This document shows positions 18,424-27,420 of a DNA stretch of 64,000 nt, piece by piece (position 1 is the stretch's first letter; the number at the start of each line of letters is the position of its first letter). The translations under genes were made by a program, and so were the position numbers. The DNA lies in assembly GCA_052143655.1 (NCBI GenBank), contig JBKQSL010000032.1, forward strand, positions 6,006 to 70,005, written 5' to 3'. The stretch is from CAVSUR01 sp052143655 (lineage in GTDB: Bacteria > Actinomycetota > Actinomycetes > Streptosporangiales > Streptosporangiaceae). Below the pieces are notes generated by a model. The model made no database searches. It saw nothing but the letters and a program-made list of their open reading frames with translations, and was not told where the DNA came from.

Positions 18424-19182
18424 TCAGCCGCTATTCATGCCTGCCGACGGCGGTTCCGGCGGGCCGGGGACGGCGGCTTCGCCCGGCGCGGTGCGAGCGC
18501 CGAAGGTGAGCACCGGCCAGCCCCGCTCGCGGGCCACCCGGCGCAGGGCGCGGTCCGGGTTGACCACATGCGGGCGTCCTACCGCCTCCAGCATCGGCAG
18601 GTCGGTCACCGAGTCGCTGTAGGCGTAACAGTCGGCCAGCCGGTATCCCCGCTCGCCGGCCAGCTCGCGCACCCGGCGCGCCTTGGCCTCCCCGTAGGCG
18701 TAGAAGTCCATGGCGCCGGTGTAGTGCCCGTCCGCGACCTGCATCCGGGTGGCGATCACGCTCGTCGCGCCGAGCAGCGTCCCGATCGGCCCCACCATCT
18801 CCTCGCCGGACGTGCTGACGATCACCAGGTCCCGGCCGGCCGCCCGGTGCTCGGCCAGCAGCTGGCGGACTTCCGGGTAGACCAGCGGGGTGATGATCTC
18901 GTCGAGGTGCCGGCCGACGATCTCGCTGACCCGCTCGGCGGGCCAGCCGCGGCACACCTGGGCCACCTGCTCGCGGATCCGCTCCATCCGGTCGTGGTCA
19001 GCGCCGCGGAGCCGGAACGCCAGCTGGGCCCATGCGCTGCGGAGCGCCTCAGCGCGGGTCAGCAGGCCGTGCCGGTACAGCGACGGCGCGAAGGCCAGCG
19101 CGCTCGACCGGGAGATGATGGTTTTGTCCAGATCGAAAAATGCTGCTTGCGCTGCACTGTCCTGGCGGGCGGTAGTGCTCAC
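18424..19182 (-). CDS. HAD-IB family phosphatase (SerB-like fold)
   Basis: 252 residues. Seen: HAD motif I FFDLDKT, motif II VSTSG, the motif III lysine region EAKARRVREL, and motif IV SDSVTDLPML. The HAD-IB cap suggests a small phosphomonoester such as phosphoserine or a lysophospholipid; the substrate is unknown. It resembles the actinobacterial gene near the DEAD helicase and topA regions (Rv3661-like). The GTG start at 19182 has TATGCT at 19191-19196 on the minus strand, 8 bases upstream, fitting a leaderless mRNA. Confidence 0.87.
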   Translation of the reverse strand: MSTTARQDSAAQAAFFDLDKTIISRSSALAFAPSLYRHGLLTRAEALRSAWAQLAFRLRGADHDRMERIREQVAQVCRGWPAERVSEIVGRHLDEIITPLVYPEVRQLLAEHRAAGRDLVIVSTSGEEMVGPIGTLLGATSVIATRMQVADGHYTGAMDFYAYGEAKARRVRELAGERGYRLADCYAYSDSVTDLPMLEAVGRPHVVNPDRALRRVARERGWPVLTFGARTAPGEAAVPGPPEPPSAGMNSG

Positions 19183-19310
19183 GATCCGTGAGCATAGGCG
19201 AGCGAAAGTTAACTCTTATCCGTTCGGGCTGACTGGCTGGTAACTTCGGCCCGCTACACGTAGGCTTTCTCTGGTAACGGATCCGGCTCTGCCCCCCCGG
19301 AGCCGGTCCG

Positions 19311-21758
19311 TCACGGCGACCCCCGCTCTCCCCCCCGGCGGGGGTCGCCCCCTTTTCCTGGCGGGTCATCCGCGGGCGCGGCAGCCAGCAGCATGCCGAG
19401 CAGGAGCACGGCTCCGTGCTTGGACAGCGGCTGGTTGCCGTTGCCGCATTTGGGTGACTGGACGCACGACGGGCACCCGTCCGCGCACTCGCAGCTCGCG
19501 ATCGCCTCGGCGGTCGCGGCCAGCCAATCCCGCGCAGCGGCGAAGCCCCGCTCGGCGAACCCGGCGCCTCCCTCGTGCCCGTCGTAGACGAACACCGTCA
19601 GCGCGCCCGTGGCCGGGTGCAGGTCGGCGGACGCCCCGCCGATGTCCATCCGGTCGCAGGCCGCCACGAGCGGCAGCAGCCCGATCGAGGCATGCTCGGC
19701 CGCGTGCGCGGCCCCGGGGATGTCCACGCCGGCCGCGGCCAGTTCCGCCCGCTGGGCGGCGGAGACCGTCCACCACACCGCCCGGGTGCGCAGTGTCCGC
19801 GGCGGCAGGTCCAGCGGCACCTCGCCCAGCGGCTGACCGGTCTCGGCATGCCGGCGCAGGTACGCCACGACCTGGCGGGTGACCAGCACGTCGCCGAAGT
19901 GGATCGCGGCCTGGCCCCAGGCCGCCCGGCGCAGCTGGCCGGCTATCTCTATCCCGGTGAGCTGCCGGGCCGAGGTCACGTAGCCGGGCGCGGCCGCCTC
20001 GACCAGGGCCACCCGGCAGTCCAGGTCGAGTCGCCTGACCAGGTACATCTCACCCTGGTGCGGGTAGACCGCGCCGTCGTGCGCCAGGATGTGCGCCGAC
20101 GGCTCGTCAATGGTGCCGACCAGGCGGCCGGTCGACTCCTCCACGATCCTGACCGGCGGGCCGCCGGTGCCCCGCAGCCCGGTGACCGCCGTCCGGCCGC
20201 GCCGGGTCCAGCACCACCGGTCGCCGCGCTGCCGCAGCAGGCCCTGCTGGCAGAGGCTGGCCGCGACCGGCCGCCCGGCCGGGCCGAACAGGTCCAGGTC
20301 GGACTCGGTCAGCGGCAGCTCGGCCGCAGCAGCGCACAGGTGCGGCGCGAGCACGTACGGGTTCGCCGGGTCCAGCACGGTGGCCTCCACCGGGCGGCCC
20401 AGCAGCGCCTGCGGATGGTGCACCAGGTAGGTATCGAGGGGATCGTCGCGGGCGATCATCACCGCCACGGCCCGGCGCCCGGCCCGCCCGGCCCGGCCCG
20501 CCTGCTGCCAGAGCGCGGCCCGGGTACCCGGCCAGCCGACGATCAGGATGGCGTCCAGCCCGGCGAAGTTCACCCCGAGCTCGAGCGCCGTGGTGGCGGC
20601 GAGCCCGGCCAGCTGGCCCGAGCGCAGGGCCTCCTCCAGCGCCCGCCGGTCGTCGGCCAGGTAACCGGACCGGTACGCGGCGACCCGGGCGGCCTGCTGG
20701 CCGGCGCCGGCCTCGGCCAGCAGGCGGCGGGCGGTCAGCGCCAGGGTCTCCGCGCCGCGCCGGGACCGCACGAACGCCAGCGCGCGGACCTGGGCGCGCA
20801 CCAGGTCGGCGAGCAGGGCGGCCGCCTCTGCCTGGGCGGTGCGCCGGACCGGGGCGCCGGACTCGCCGCGCAGCGTGGTCAGCGGCGGCTCCCACAGCCC
20901 GAAGGCCAGCTCGCCGCGCGGCGCGGCGCTGTCGGTGACCTCCGCCGCGACCAGGCCGGTGAGCAGGGCAGCGCACCGGCCTGGCTCGCTGACGGTGGCA
21001 GAAGCCAGGATGAACACCAGGCCCGGCCCCGGCCCGCTGCCCTGGCCGCCGGCCGGGCCGGTCCTGCCCGTGCCGTGGTGCGCGGCGACCCGGCGCAGCC
21101 TGCGCAGTACCTGGGCGACGTGCGAGCCGAAGACGCCGCGGTAGCCGTGGCACTCGTCGACGACGACGTACCGCAGCCGGCGCAGGAAGCCGTTCCAGCG
21201 GGCGTGCCCGGGCAGCAGTGCGTGATGCAGCATGTCCGGCGTGGTGATCAGGTAGCTGGCATGCCCGCGGGCCCGGGCCCGCTCGGCAGCCGGGGTGTCC
21301 CCGTCCACGACTGCGGCCCGCACGCCCGCGATGCCGAGCGACCGGACCAGCCGGAGCTGGTCGGCAGCCAGCGCCCGGGTCGGCGCGAGGTACAGGGCAG
21401 TGCCGCCCGCCAGTACGGCGGTCAGTGCGGGCAGCAGGTAGCACAGCGACTTGCCCGAGGCCGTGCCGGTGGACACGATCACGCACCGGCCCTGGTGGGC
21501 ATGCTCGGCCGCGGCGGCCTGGTGCGCCCACGGCCGCGCCAGGCCCGCCCGCGCGAAGGCCGCAGTGACCTCGGCGGGCGCCCACGACGGCCACGGCACG
21601 GCCCGGCCCGGCCGGGACGGCAGCCGTTCCAGGTGGGTCAGCCGTCCCGTCGCCTGACCGCGGCGCAGCAGCCGCAGCGCCGCCGCGGCCGGATCCGGGT
21701 CGGCGGCGGTCGGGGGAGCCTGCTGCTCGCCGGCGGCGAGCGGGGTCAGCGCAGCCAT
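19311..21758 (-). CDS. DEAD/DEAH-box helicase with DUF1998 zinc domain (SftH/MrfA/Hrq1-like)
   Basis: 815 residues. Seen: Walker A GTASGKS, motif Ia APTRALAADQ, DECH box in VVVDECHGYRG, motif III ILASATV, motif VI QQAGRAGRAG, and a C-terminal DUF1998 zinc site, CECADGCPSCVQSPKCGN. This arrangement matches Hrq1-type helicases: SftH in mycobacteria and MrfA in Bacillus, the latter acting in mitomycin-adduct repair. It is divergent from bldG, as in Streptomyces. The last ~20 residues (GKGGDPRRGG and on) are encoded by the hairpin at 19315-19349. Confidence 0.93.
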   Translation of the reverse strand: MAALTPLAAGEQQAPPTAADPDPAAAALRLLRRGQATGRLTHLERLPSRPGRAVPWPSWAPAEVTAAFARAGLARPWAHQAAAAEHAHQGRCVIVSTGTASGKSLCYLLPALTAVLAGGTALYLAPTRALAADQLRLVRSLGIAGVRAAVVDGDTPAAERARARGHASYLITTPDMLHHALLPGHARWNGFLRRLRYVVVDECHGYRGVFGSHVAQVLRRLRRVAAHHGTGRTGPAGGQGSGPGPGLVFILASATVSEPGRCAALLTGLVAAEVTDSAAPRGELAFGLWEPPLTTLRGESGAPVRRTAQAEAAALLADLVRAQVRALAFVRSRRGAETLALTARRLLAEAGAGQQAARVAAYRSGYLADDRRALEEALRSGQLAGLAATTALELGVNFAGLDAILIVGWPGTRAALWQQAGRAGRAGRRAVAVMIARDDPLDTYLVHHPQALLGRPVEATVLDPANPYVLAPHLCAAAAELPLTESDLDLFGPAGRPVAASLCQQGLLRQRGDRWCWTRRGRTAVTGLRGTGGPPVRIVEESTGRLVGTIDEPSAHILAHDGAVYPHQGEMYLVRRLDLDCRVALVEAAAPGYVTSARQLTGIEIAGQLRRAAWGQAAIHFGDVLVTRQVVAYLRRHAETGQPLGEVPLDLPPRTLRTRAVWWTVSAAQRAELAAAGVDIPGAAHAAEHASIGLLPLVAACDRMDIGGASADLHPATGALTVFVYDGHEGGAGFAERGFAAARDWLAATAEAIASCECADGCPSCVQSPKCGNGNQPLSKHGAVLLLGMLLAAAPADDPPGKGGDPRRGGERGSP
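19315..19356 (+). terminator. 12-bp stem followed by CCCTTTT
   Basis: GGCGACCCCCGC (19315-19326) pairs perfectly with GCGGGGGTCGCC (19338-19349), then CCCTTTT. This is the best intrinsic-terminator shape on the plus strand in the area, yet it sits inside the last codons of the minus-strand helicase gene and no plus-strand gene lies just upstream. A second hairpin (CCGGCTC/GAGCCGG) precedes it at about 19282-19306. Together they could end a short untranslated plus-strand RNA. Confidence 0.55.
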
Positions 21759-21926
21759 TGCGTTTCAGTGTGTCATCTGGCGGCGAGATGCCTGGAACTG
21801 TGATCTGGTATAGACATGACGTCAGAGCGTGGCTAGGTGTCAACTGCACGTACTCGCCCAGGCGCGCTCGGTAGCTGAATGCCGCGCTCGCTCGCATACG
21901 AATGGCCGCATGGCTTGGAGGGTTTT

Positions 21927-22277
21927 GTGGATCTGAAGCTCGATCACCACAGCAAGGACGGCATCGAGATCGTCGACGTGGAAGGCGAGATCGACGTCTA
22001 CACCGCTCCGCGGCTGCGCGAGCTGCTCATTGAGCTGGTCAACAACGGGTTCTACCAGCTGATCGTGAACATGGAGAAGGTCGAGTTCCTCGACTCCACC
22101 GGCCTTGGCGTGCTGGTCGGCGGCCTCAAGCGGGTCCGCGCCCACGACGGCTCGCTCGACCTCGTGTGCACCCAGGAGCGGATCCTGAAGATCTTCCGGA
22201 TCACCGGGCTCACGAAGGTCTTCGGGATCCACGACACCGTGGACGCGGCGATCGCGGCGCGCAAGTCCGAGAAGTAG
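21927..22277 (+). CDS. bldG: STAS-domain anti-sigma factor antagonist BldG
   Basis: 116 residues, one STAS domain, strongly like Streptomyces BldG. The phosphorylatable serine is in FLDSTGLG (S57, the position phosphorylated in S. coelicolor BldG), followed by GLKRVRAH and ERILKIFRITGLTKVF. BldG releases sigma factors by binding anti-sigma proteins when unphosphorylated, and in Streptomyces governs development and stress. The GTG at 21927 is preceded by GGAGG; the longer frame upstream is rejected. The partner gene begins 12 bases after the stop, and the divergent helicase also matches the Streptomyces locus. Confidence 0.96.
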   Translation: MDLKLDHHSKDGIEIVDVEGEIDVYTAPRLRELLIELVNNGFYQLIVNMEKVEFLDSTGLGVLVGGLKRVRAHDGSLDLVCTQERILKIFRITGLTKVFGIHDTVDAAIAARKSEK

Positions 22278-22289
22278 CCCGGCCGCCGG

Positions 22290-22772
22290 ATGGCCACGGT
22301 CGAGGTCAGTTTCACTCCGCTGCCCGCGCACGTGCGCACGGCCCGGCTCGTCGCGACCGCTGTGGCCCGCCGCTGCGGCGTGGCCGAGTCGCTGCTGGAT
22401 GAGGTCCGGCTGGCCGTCGGTGAGGCATGCTCGCGGGCAGTCGAGGAGAACCGGCGGACCAGCCCGGGTGAGCCGGTCAGGATCGCGCTGACCGACGCGG
22501 GCGGCCGGTTCGAGGTGGAGGTCACCGATGCCGGCGCGCGGCGCGCTGGCGGCAGTTCCCTGTCCGGCTTCGGCATCGCGGTGATTGCCGGGCTGGCCGA
22601 CGATGTCCAGGTCCGCGAGACCGCGGCCGGCACCAGCGTGCTGATGAGCTGGCCCTCGGCGGGTCAGGCCGCACGCGGCCAGGACAGCGCCGGCCCGGCG
22701 GCCGCCGCCGGCCCGCTCGGCGGCAGCGCACTCGGTCCGGGTCCGGCAGGCGGGACTTTCGCCGCACCGTGA
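22290..22772 (+). CDS. ATP-binding anti-sigma factor-like protein (ApgA-like)
   Basis: 160 residues with a GHKL (SpoIIAB/RsbW-type) fold. The N-box region reads VGEACSRAVEEN, so the Asn that usually binds Mg-ATP is replaced by Ser-Arg. A G1-like segment, VTDAGARRAGGSSLSGFGI, follows. The Ala/Gly/Pro-rich tail of about 40 residues is probably disordered. By position and similarity it corresponds to ApgA, encoded after bldG in Streptomyces, and should bind BldG. Kinase competence is doubtful from the N-box. Confidence 0.82.
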   Translation: MATVEVSFTPLPAHVRTARLVATAVARRCGVAESLLDEVRLAVGEACSRAVEENRRTSPGEPVRIALTDAGGRFEVEVTDAGARRAGGSSLSGFGIAVIAGLADDVQVRETAAGTSVLMSWPSAGQAARGQDSAGPAAAAGPLGGSALGPGPAGGTFAAP

Positions 22773-22984
22773 GCTTTTCTGTTACCGAGCGGTCAGAATT
22801 GAATCACGGCAGGATGACAATAGGGCCCAAGCGACGCCATGGCGGCCGGGCTGCGTAGACTCCCCGGCACTGCTGCGGCGGCATTCCTCGGCGAATGGCC
22901 GAAGTGTCGCCGTCTGGTGCCAGGAAGGCAGGCACCAGTCAGCGCTCGCGCGCGAAGCTCGCAGGTCCCTGTCGAGGAGGACAG

Positions 22985-25306
22985 ATGTCTAGGCTCAATC
23001 CCGCCATGGCGGGCGGTGTGGCCACCGTAACGGGCGGCAACCTCACCTGGGTGATCGTCGTCGCCGTGGTCGCCCTGCTCGCTCTCGGCGTCGCTGCCCT
23101 GCTGGTGCGGGAGGTCCTGGCCGCCAGCCAGGGCACTGCCAAGATGCAGGAGATCTCCCGCGCGGTCCAGGAGGGCGCTGCCGCCTATCTGCGCCGCCAG
23201 TTCCGGACCATCGGCGTGTTCGTGGTCCTGATCTTCTTCATCCTGCTGCCGCTGCCAGCCACTGGCGAGGCCGTCCGGTGGGGCCGCAGCATCTTCTTCC
23301 TCGTCGGCGCGCTGTTCTCGGGCACCACCGGGTTCGTGGGCATGTCACTGGCCGTGCGCGGCAACGTCCGGGTCGCGGCGGCAGCCAAGGAATCCGGCGA
23401 GCGGCGGGCGATGCGGATCGCGTTCCGCACCGGCGGCGTGGCCGGCATGTTCACCGTCGGGCTGGGCCTGTTCGGCGCGGCGGTGGTCGTGATCATCTAC
23501 CGGGCGAACGCGGCCAGCGTGCTGGAGGGCTTCGGGTTCGGCGCCGCGCTGCTGGCGATGTTCATGCGCGTCGGCGGCGGCATCTTCACCAAGGCTGCTG
23601 ACGTCGGCGCCGACCTCGTCGGCAAGGTTGAGCAGGGCATCCCCGAGGACGACCCGCGCAATGCGGCGACGATTGCCGACAACGTCGGGGACAACGTCGG
23701 CGACTGCGCCGGCATGGCCGCCGACCTGTTCGAGTCCTACTCGGTCATGCTGGTCGCCTCGCTGGTCCTGGGGGTGCGCGCCTTCGGCTCCCAGGGCCTG
23801 GTGTTCCCGCTGATCGTCCCGATGGTCGGCGTCATCACCGCCGTCGTCGGCATCTTCGTGGTCGCTCCCCGCAAGGGCGACCGCAGCGGCATGACCGCGA
23901 TCAACCGGGGCTTCTTCATCTCCGCCGTCTTCTCGCTGGTGCTGGTGATCGGCGCCGCGTTCTTGTACCTGCCGGCCAAGTTCAGCGACCTCAAGGGAGT
24001 GTCGGGAGCGGGCAGCGCCGCGATCCTCGCGCACGGCGGCAGCCCGCGAGTGCTGGCCATCCTCGCCGTCCTCGTCGGCCTGGTCCTGGCCAGCGCCATC
24101 CAGCTGCTGACCGGCTACTTCACCGAGACCAACCGGCACCCCGTCAGGGAAATCGCGGAAAGCTCGCAGACCGGCGCGGCCACCGTGATCCTCTCCGGCG
24201 TCGCGGTCGGGCTGGAGTCGGCGGTCTACTCCGCGCTGCTGATCGCCGGGGCCGTCTATGCGGCCTTCCTGCTCGGTACCGGCAACGCCACCCTGGCCCT
24301 GTTCGCCGTGGCGCTGGCCGGCACCGGCCTGCTGACGACGGTCGGCGTCATCGTCTCCATGGACACCTTCGGCCCGGTCTCCGACAACGCCCAGGGCATC
24401 GCCGAGATGTCCGGCGAGGTGGAGGGCGAGGCCGCCCAGGTGCTCACCCGGCTGGACGCGATCGGCAACACCACGAAGGCGATCACCAAGGGCATCGCCA
24501 TCGCCACCGCGGTGCTCGCCGCCACGGCCCTGTTCGGCGCGTTCCGCACGACCGTCCAGGCGGCCCTGGGCAGTGCCGCGCGCACGTTCAGCCTCTCGGT
24601 GGACCACCCGAACGTGCTGATCGGCGTGCTGGTCGGAGCCGCTGTGGTGTTCTACTTCGCCGGCCTGGCGATCATGGCGGTGGGCCGCGCGGCGGGCCGC
24701 GTCGTCCGGGAGGTCCGCGAGCAGTTCCGGACCCACCCGGGGATCATGGACTACACCGAGAAGCCCGAGTACGGCCGGGTGGTGGACATCTGCACCCGGG
24801 ACTCGCTGCGCGAGCTGGCCACCCCGGGCCTGCTGGCGGTGCTGAGCCCGATCGCCATCGGGTTCGCCTTCGGCTACGCCCCGCTCGGCGCGTTCCTGTC
24901 CGGGGCGATCGCCGCCGGAGCGCTGATGGCTGTCTTCCTGGCCAACTCCGGGGGCGCCTGGGACAACGCCAAGAAGCTCGTCGAAGACGGCAACTACGGG
25001 GGCAAGGGCTCGGAGGCGCACGCCGCCACGGTCATCGGCGACACGGTCGGCGACCCGTTCAAGGACACCGCCGGTCCGGCCATCAACCCGCTGATCAAGG
25101 TGATGAACCTGGTGTCGCTGCTGATCGCGACCAGCGTCGTGAAGTACAGCCACAACCTCGGGCTTCGGGCGGGCGTCGCGATCGTCGCCGTGGCCATCAT
25201 CGTGACGGCTGTCGTGGTCGCCAAGCGCCGGGAGAGCGGCATGGCCTCCGGCGGCCCGGAGACCGGTGCCGAGGGGCGGGCCGCCGCGGGCACGGCGGCC
25301 AGCTAG
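22985..25306 (+). CDS. hppA: K+-independent proton-pumping membrane pyrophosphatase
   Basis: 773 residues and about 16 membrane helices. It hydrolyses PPi and pumps H+ outward across the membrane. Seen: the PPi-binding DVGADLVGKVE with DDPRN, the acidic cluster DNVGDNVGDCAG, and a second acidic set near the C-terminus (GDTVGDPFKDTAGP). GNTTKAITKG carries Lys where K+-dependent enzymes have Ala, so K+ independence is expected. The ATG at 22985 has a strong GAGGAGG site; the longer frame to 22895 lacks one. Linkage downstream of bldG-apgA is conserved with Streptomyces. Confidence 0.97.
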   Translation: MSRLNPAMAGGVATVTGGNLTWVIVVAVVALLALGVAALLVREVLAASQGTAKMQEISRAVQEGAAAYLRRQFRTIGVFVVLIFFILLPLPATGEAVRWGRSIFFLVGALFSGTTGFVGMSLAVRGNVRVAAAAKESGERRAMRIAFRTGGVAGMFTVGLGLFGAAVVVIIYRANAASVLEGFGFGAALLAMFMRVGGGIFTKAADVGADLVGKVEQGIPEDDPRNAATIADNVGDNVGDCAGMAADLFESYSVMLVASLVLGVRAFGSQGLVFPLIVPMVGVITAVVGIFVVAPRKGDRSGMTAINRGFFISAVFSLVLVIGAAFLYLPAKFSDLKGVSGAGSAAILAHGGSPRVLAILAVLVGLVLASAIQLLTGYFTETNRHPVREIAESSQTGAATVILSGVAVGLESAVYSALLIAGAVYAAFLLGTGNATLALFAVALAGTGLLTTVGVIVSMDTFGPVSDNAQGIAEMSGEVEGEAAQVLTRLDAIGNTTKAITKGIAIATAVLAATALFGAFRTTVQAALGSAARTFSLSVDHPNVLIGVLVGAAVVFYFAGLAIMAVGRAAGRVVREVREQFRTHPGIMDYTEKPEYGRVVDICTRDSLRELATPGLLAVLSPIAIGFAFGYAPLGAFLSGAIAAGALMAVFLANSGGAWDNAKKLVEDGNYGGKGSEAHAATVIGDTVGDPFKDTAGPAINPLIKVMNLVSLLIATSVVKYSHNLGLRAGVAIVAVAIIVTAVVVAKRRESGMASGGPETGAEGRAAAGTAAS

Positions 25307-25326
25307 GCGGCGCCCGCGCACGTCCC

Positions 25327-25363
25327 CGCTCAGCCCGCCGCGCCTCTTCCGGCGGGCTGAGCG
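25327..25363 (+). terminator. 13-bp hairpin after hppA
   Basis: CGCTCAGCCCGCC pairs with GGCGGGCTGAGCG around an 11-base loop, 20 bases after the hppA stop. There is no T run, as is common for actinobacterial terminators. Confidence 0.7.
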
Positions 25364-25453
25364 CTGTCCGGCCAGGTGCCGCGCCGCGGTCCGCGGGACT
25401 GGCGCCCGCGCGCCGTCGTGCTGCCTCACTCGTCGTGGCGCAGGATGGATGCC

Positions 25454-25942
25454 ATGACAGGCGGGCACCGGCTGATTGTGATGCGGCACGGCGCGGCGGG
25501 CGAGCTGCCTGGCGGCCCGGATGCCGAGCGGGCCCTGCGGGCCCGCGGCCGGGAGGACGCCGCCGCAGCGGGCGCCTGGCTGCGCAGCCGGGGATTCATG
25601 CCGGACGCGGTGATCTGCTCCCGGGCCCGTCGGGCCCGGCAGACCTGGCAGTACGTCGGCGCCGAGCTGCTCGCACCGCGGCAGGTGACCGCGGACGACA
25701 GGCTCTACGACGCTGGCGCGGCCGAGCTGGGCAAGATCATCCGCGGCACCGCCGAGGATGTCACCACCCTGATGTGCGTGGGCCACAATCCGGCGGCAGC
25801 GCGGCTGGTGGCCGCCCTGACCGGACAGGAGATCGGCTTCCCGGCCGCGGCGATAGCCGTGATCGACCTGCCGGGAAGCTGGGCGGAGGCCACTGACGGG
25901 GCCGGCCAGCTGGCCGCGTCCTGGAAGCCGCCAGCTGGGTAG
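25454..25942 (+). CDS. SixA-like histidine phosphatase
   Basis: 162 residues of the histidine-phosphatase superfamily. Seen: the catalytic RHG in IVMRHGAAG and the second catalytic His in CVGHNPAAARL. SixA proteins remove phosphate from histidine on HPt or PTS proteins; the target here is unknown. Start candidates are ATG 25445 and ATG 25454; I prefer 25454 because CAGGAT lies 7 bases upstream, like other leaderless genes in this window. Confidence 0.85.
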   Translation: MTGGHRLIVMRHGAAGELPGGPDAERALRARGREDAAAAGAWLRSRGFMPDAVICSRARRARQTWQYVGAELLAPRQVTADDRLYDAGAAELGKIIRGTAEDVTTLMCVGHNPAAARLVAALTGQEIGFPAAAIAVIDLPGSWAEATDGAGQLAASWKPPAG

Positions 25943-25997
25943 GCCACGGCCCATGGCCCGGCGTCAGCGCGGCGGCCGCAGGCATCCCGCGAACCGG

Positions 25998-27302
25998 CTA
26001 TCCGGCAGCCCGCAACCGGGCCGGGCCCGCTTTACCCGCGCCGCCCGCCTGCCCGCCGGCGCCGCCGCCGTCCGGATCCGGCCCGGCTGGCGCCCCGGCG
26101 TCCTGCGCGTCGGCGGCGTCCTGCGCGTCGGCGTCCTCGACCTCGTCGCGGGAGATTCCCAGCAGGTACAAGATCACGTCGAGGTTGGGCACGCTGACGG
26201 AGGCGTCCGCGGCGTCGCGGACGGCCGGCTTGGCGTTGAACGCAACCCCCAGGCCGGCGGCCTCGATCATGTCCAGGTCGTTCGCGCCGTCGCCGACGGC
26301 GACGGTCTGGCTCAGCGGCACCCCGGCCGCGGCCGCGAACTCGCGCAGCGCGCGGGCCTTGCCGGCCCGGTCGATGACCGGGCCGGCCAGGCGGCCGGTC
26401 AGCTTGCCGTCGGCTATCTCCAGCGTGTTCGCTGCCGCGTAATCCAGCTCCAGCTCGCTGGCCAGCCACTGCGTGACCTGGGTGAACCCGCCGCTCACGA
26501 TCCCGCACCGGTAGCCGAGGCGGCGCAGCGTGCGGATCAGCGTACGGGCGCCGGGCGTCAGCCGGAGCTCGCCGAGTACCTCGTCGAGCACCCGGGCGTC
26601 CAGGCCCGCCAGCAGTTGCACGCGCTGGCGCAGCGAGGTGGCGAAGTCCGCCTCCCCGCGCATCGCGGCGGCGGTCAGCGCGGCCGCCTCGGCCGCCCGG
26701 CCCGCCCGGGCCGCCAGCAGGTCGATGACCTCCTGCTGCAGCAAGGTCGAGTCGACGTCCATGATGACCAGCCGCATCGCCCGCCGGTGCAGCCCGCCGG
26801 GCTGGACGGCCACGTCCACTCCCAGCGCCGCCGACTCGCGGGCCAGGGCCGAGCGCAGCGTCACCGGATCTGCGCCGGAAACATGGAACTCGATGCAGGT
26901 GACCGGCCGGTCGGCGAGCCGGCCGATCCGGTCGATGTTCGCCCCGCTGGCGGAGATGCGCCCGGCGATCGACGCGATCACCGCGGGCACCAGCGGACGG
27001 CCGAGCACGGTGATGTGCAGCCCGCCGCGCCGCCGGGGCGGCTCGCCGGAGCCGAGCGTGATCTCGGCCTCCATGTCCAGGTCGGCTGCCACCCGGGTGA
27101 TCTGCCGGTGGATGGCCGTCAGGTCTGGCGCGCCGTCGCCGGCCAGCAGCACGCCCAGCACCAGCCGCCCGCGGATCACCACCTGCTCCATGTCTAGGAC
27201 GCTGAGCTCGTGCTCCGACAGCGCGGAGAACAGGCGGGAGGTCACTCCCGGCCGGTCCCGGCCGGTGAGCGTGACGAGCAGGGTGATCGCAGCACTGGTC
27301 AT
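25998..27302 (-). CDS. serB: Phosphoserine phosphatase with N-terminal ACT domains
   Basis: 434 residues. Two ACT-like regulatory domains occupy about residues 1-175 (VTLTGRDRPGVTSRL at the start). The HAD domain follows: motif I MDVDSTLLQQE, motif II IVSGGF, motif III lysine, motif IV VGDGANDLDMI. It dephosphorylates O-phosphoserine in serine biosynthesis, and the ACT domains probably sense serine or a related amino acid, as described for mycobacterial SerB2. The Asp/Ala and Gly/Pro-rich tail of ~45 residues is low complexity. Convergent with the SixA gene. Confidence 0.95.
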   Translation of the reverse strand: MTSAAITLLVTLTGRDRPGVTSRLFSALSEHELSVLDMEQVVIRGRLVLGVLLAGDGAPDLTAIHRQITRVAADLDMEAEITLGSGEPPRRRGGLHITVLGRPLVPAVIASIAGRISASGANIDRIGRLADRPVTCIEFHVSGADPVTLRSALARESAALGVDVAVQPGGLHRRAMRLVIMDVDSTLLQQEVIDLLAARAGRAAEAAALTAAAMRGEADFATSLRQRVQLLAGLDARVLDEVLGELRLTPGARTLIRTLRRLGYRCGIVSGGFTQVTQWLASELELDYAAANTLEIADGKLTGRLAGPVIDRAGKARALREFAAAAGVPLSQTVAVGDGANDLDMIEAAGLGVAFNAKPAVRDAADASVSVPNLDVILYLLGISRDEVEDADAQDAADAQDAGAPAGPDPDGGGAGGQAGGAGKAGPARLRAAG

Positions 27303-27420
27303 AGCGTCGACAACGCTACCGGCACTTGCCGCCCGGCGCGGTGCCCCCGGCCGGCCCGGATGCCGTAGGTTCGAGCTGGCGATTGCGCGTGCCCGGGCCG
27401 GAACTGCAGAAGGGAGCCTG

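Noticed and set aside
19575..21803. 742-residue plus-strand frame antisense to the helicase
   Set aside because: Shadow of the helicase gene, whose motifs are complete on the minus strand.
23345..25954. 869-residue minus-strand frame antisense to hppA
   Set aside because: Shadow frame of a high-GC gene; the plus-strand frame carries all pyrophosphatase motifs and proper starts.
27370..27400. tRNA-like GGTTCGAGC segment
   Set aside because: No acceptor or anticodon stems can be formed around it.
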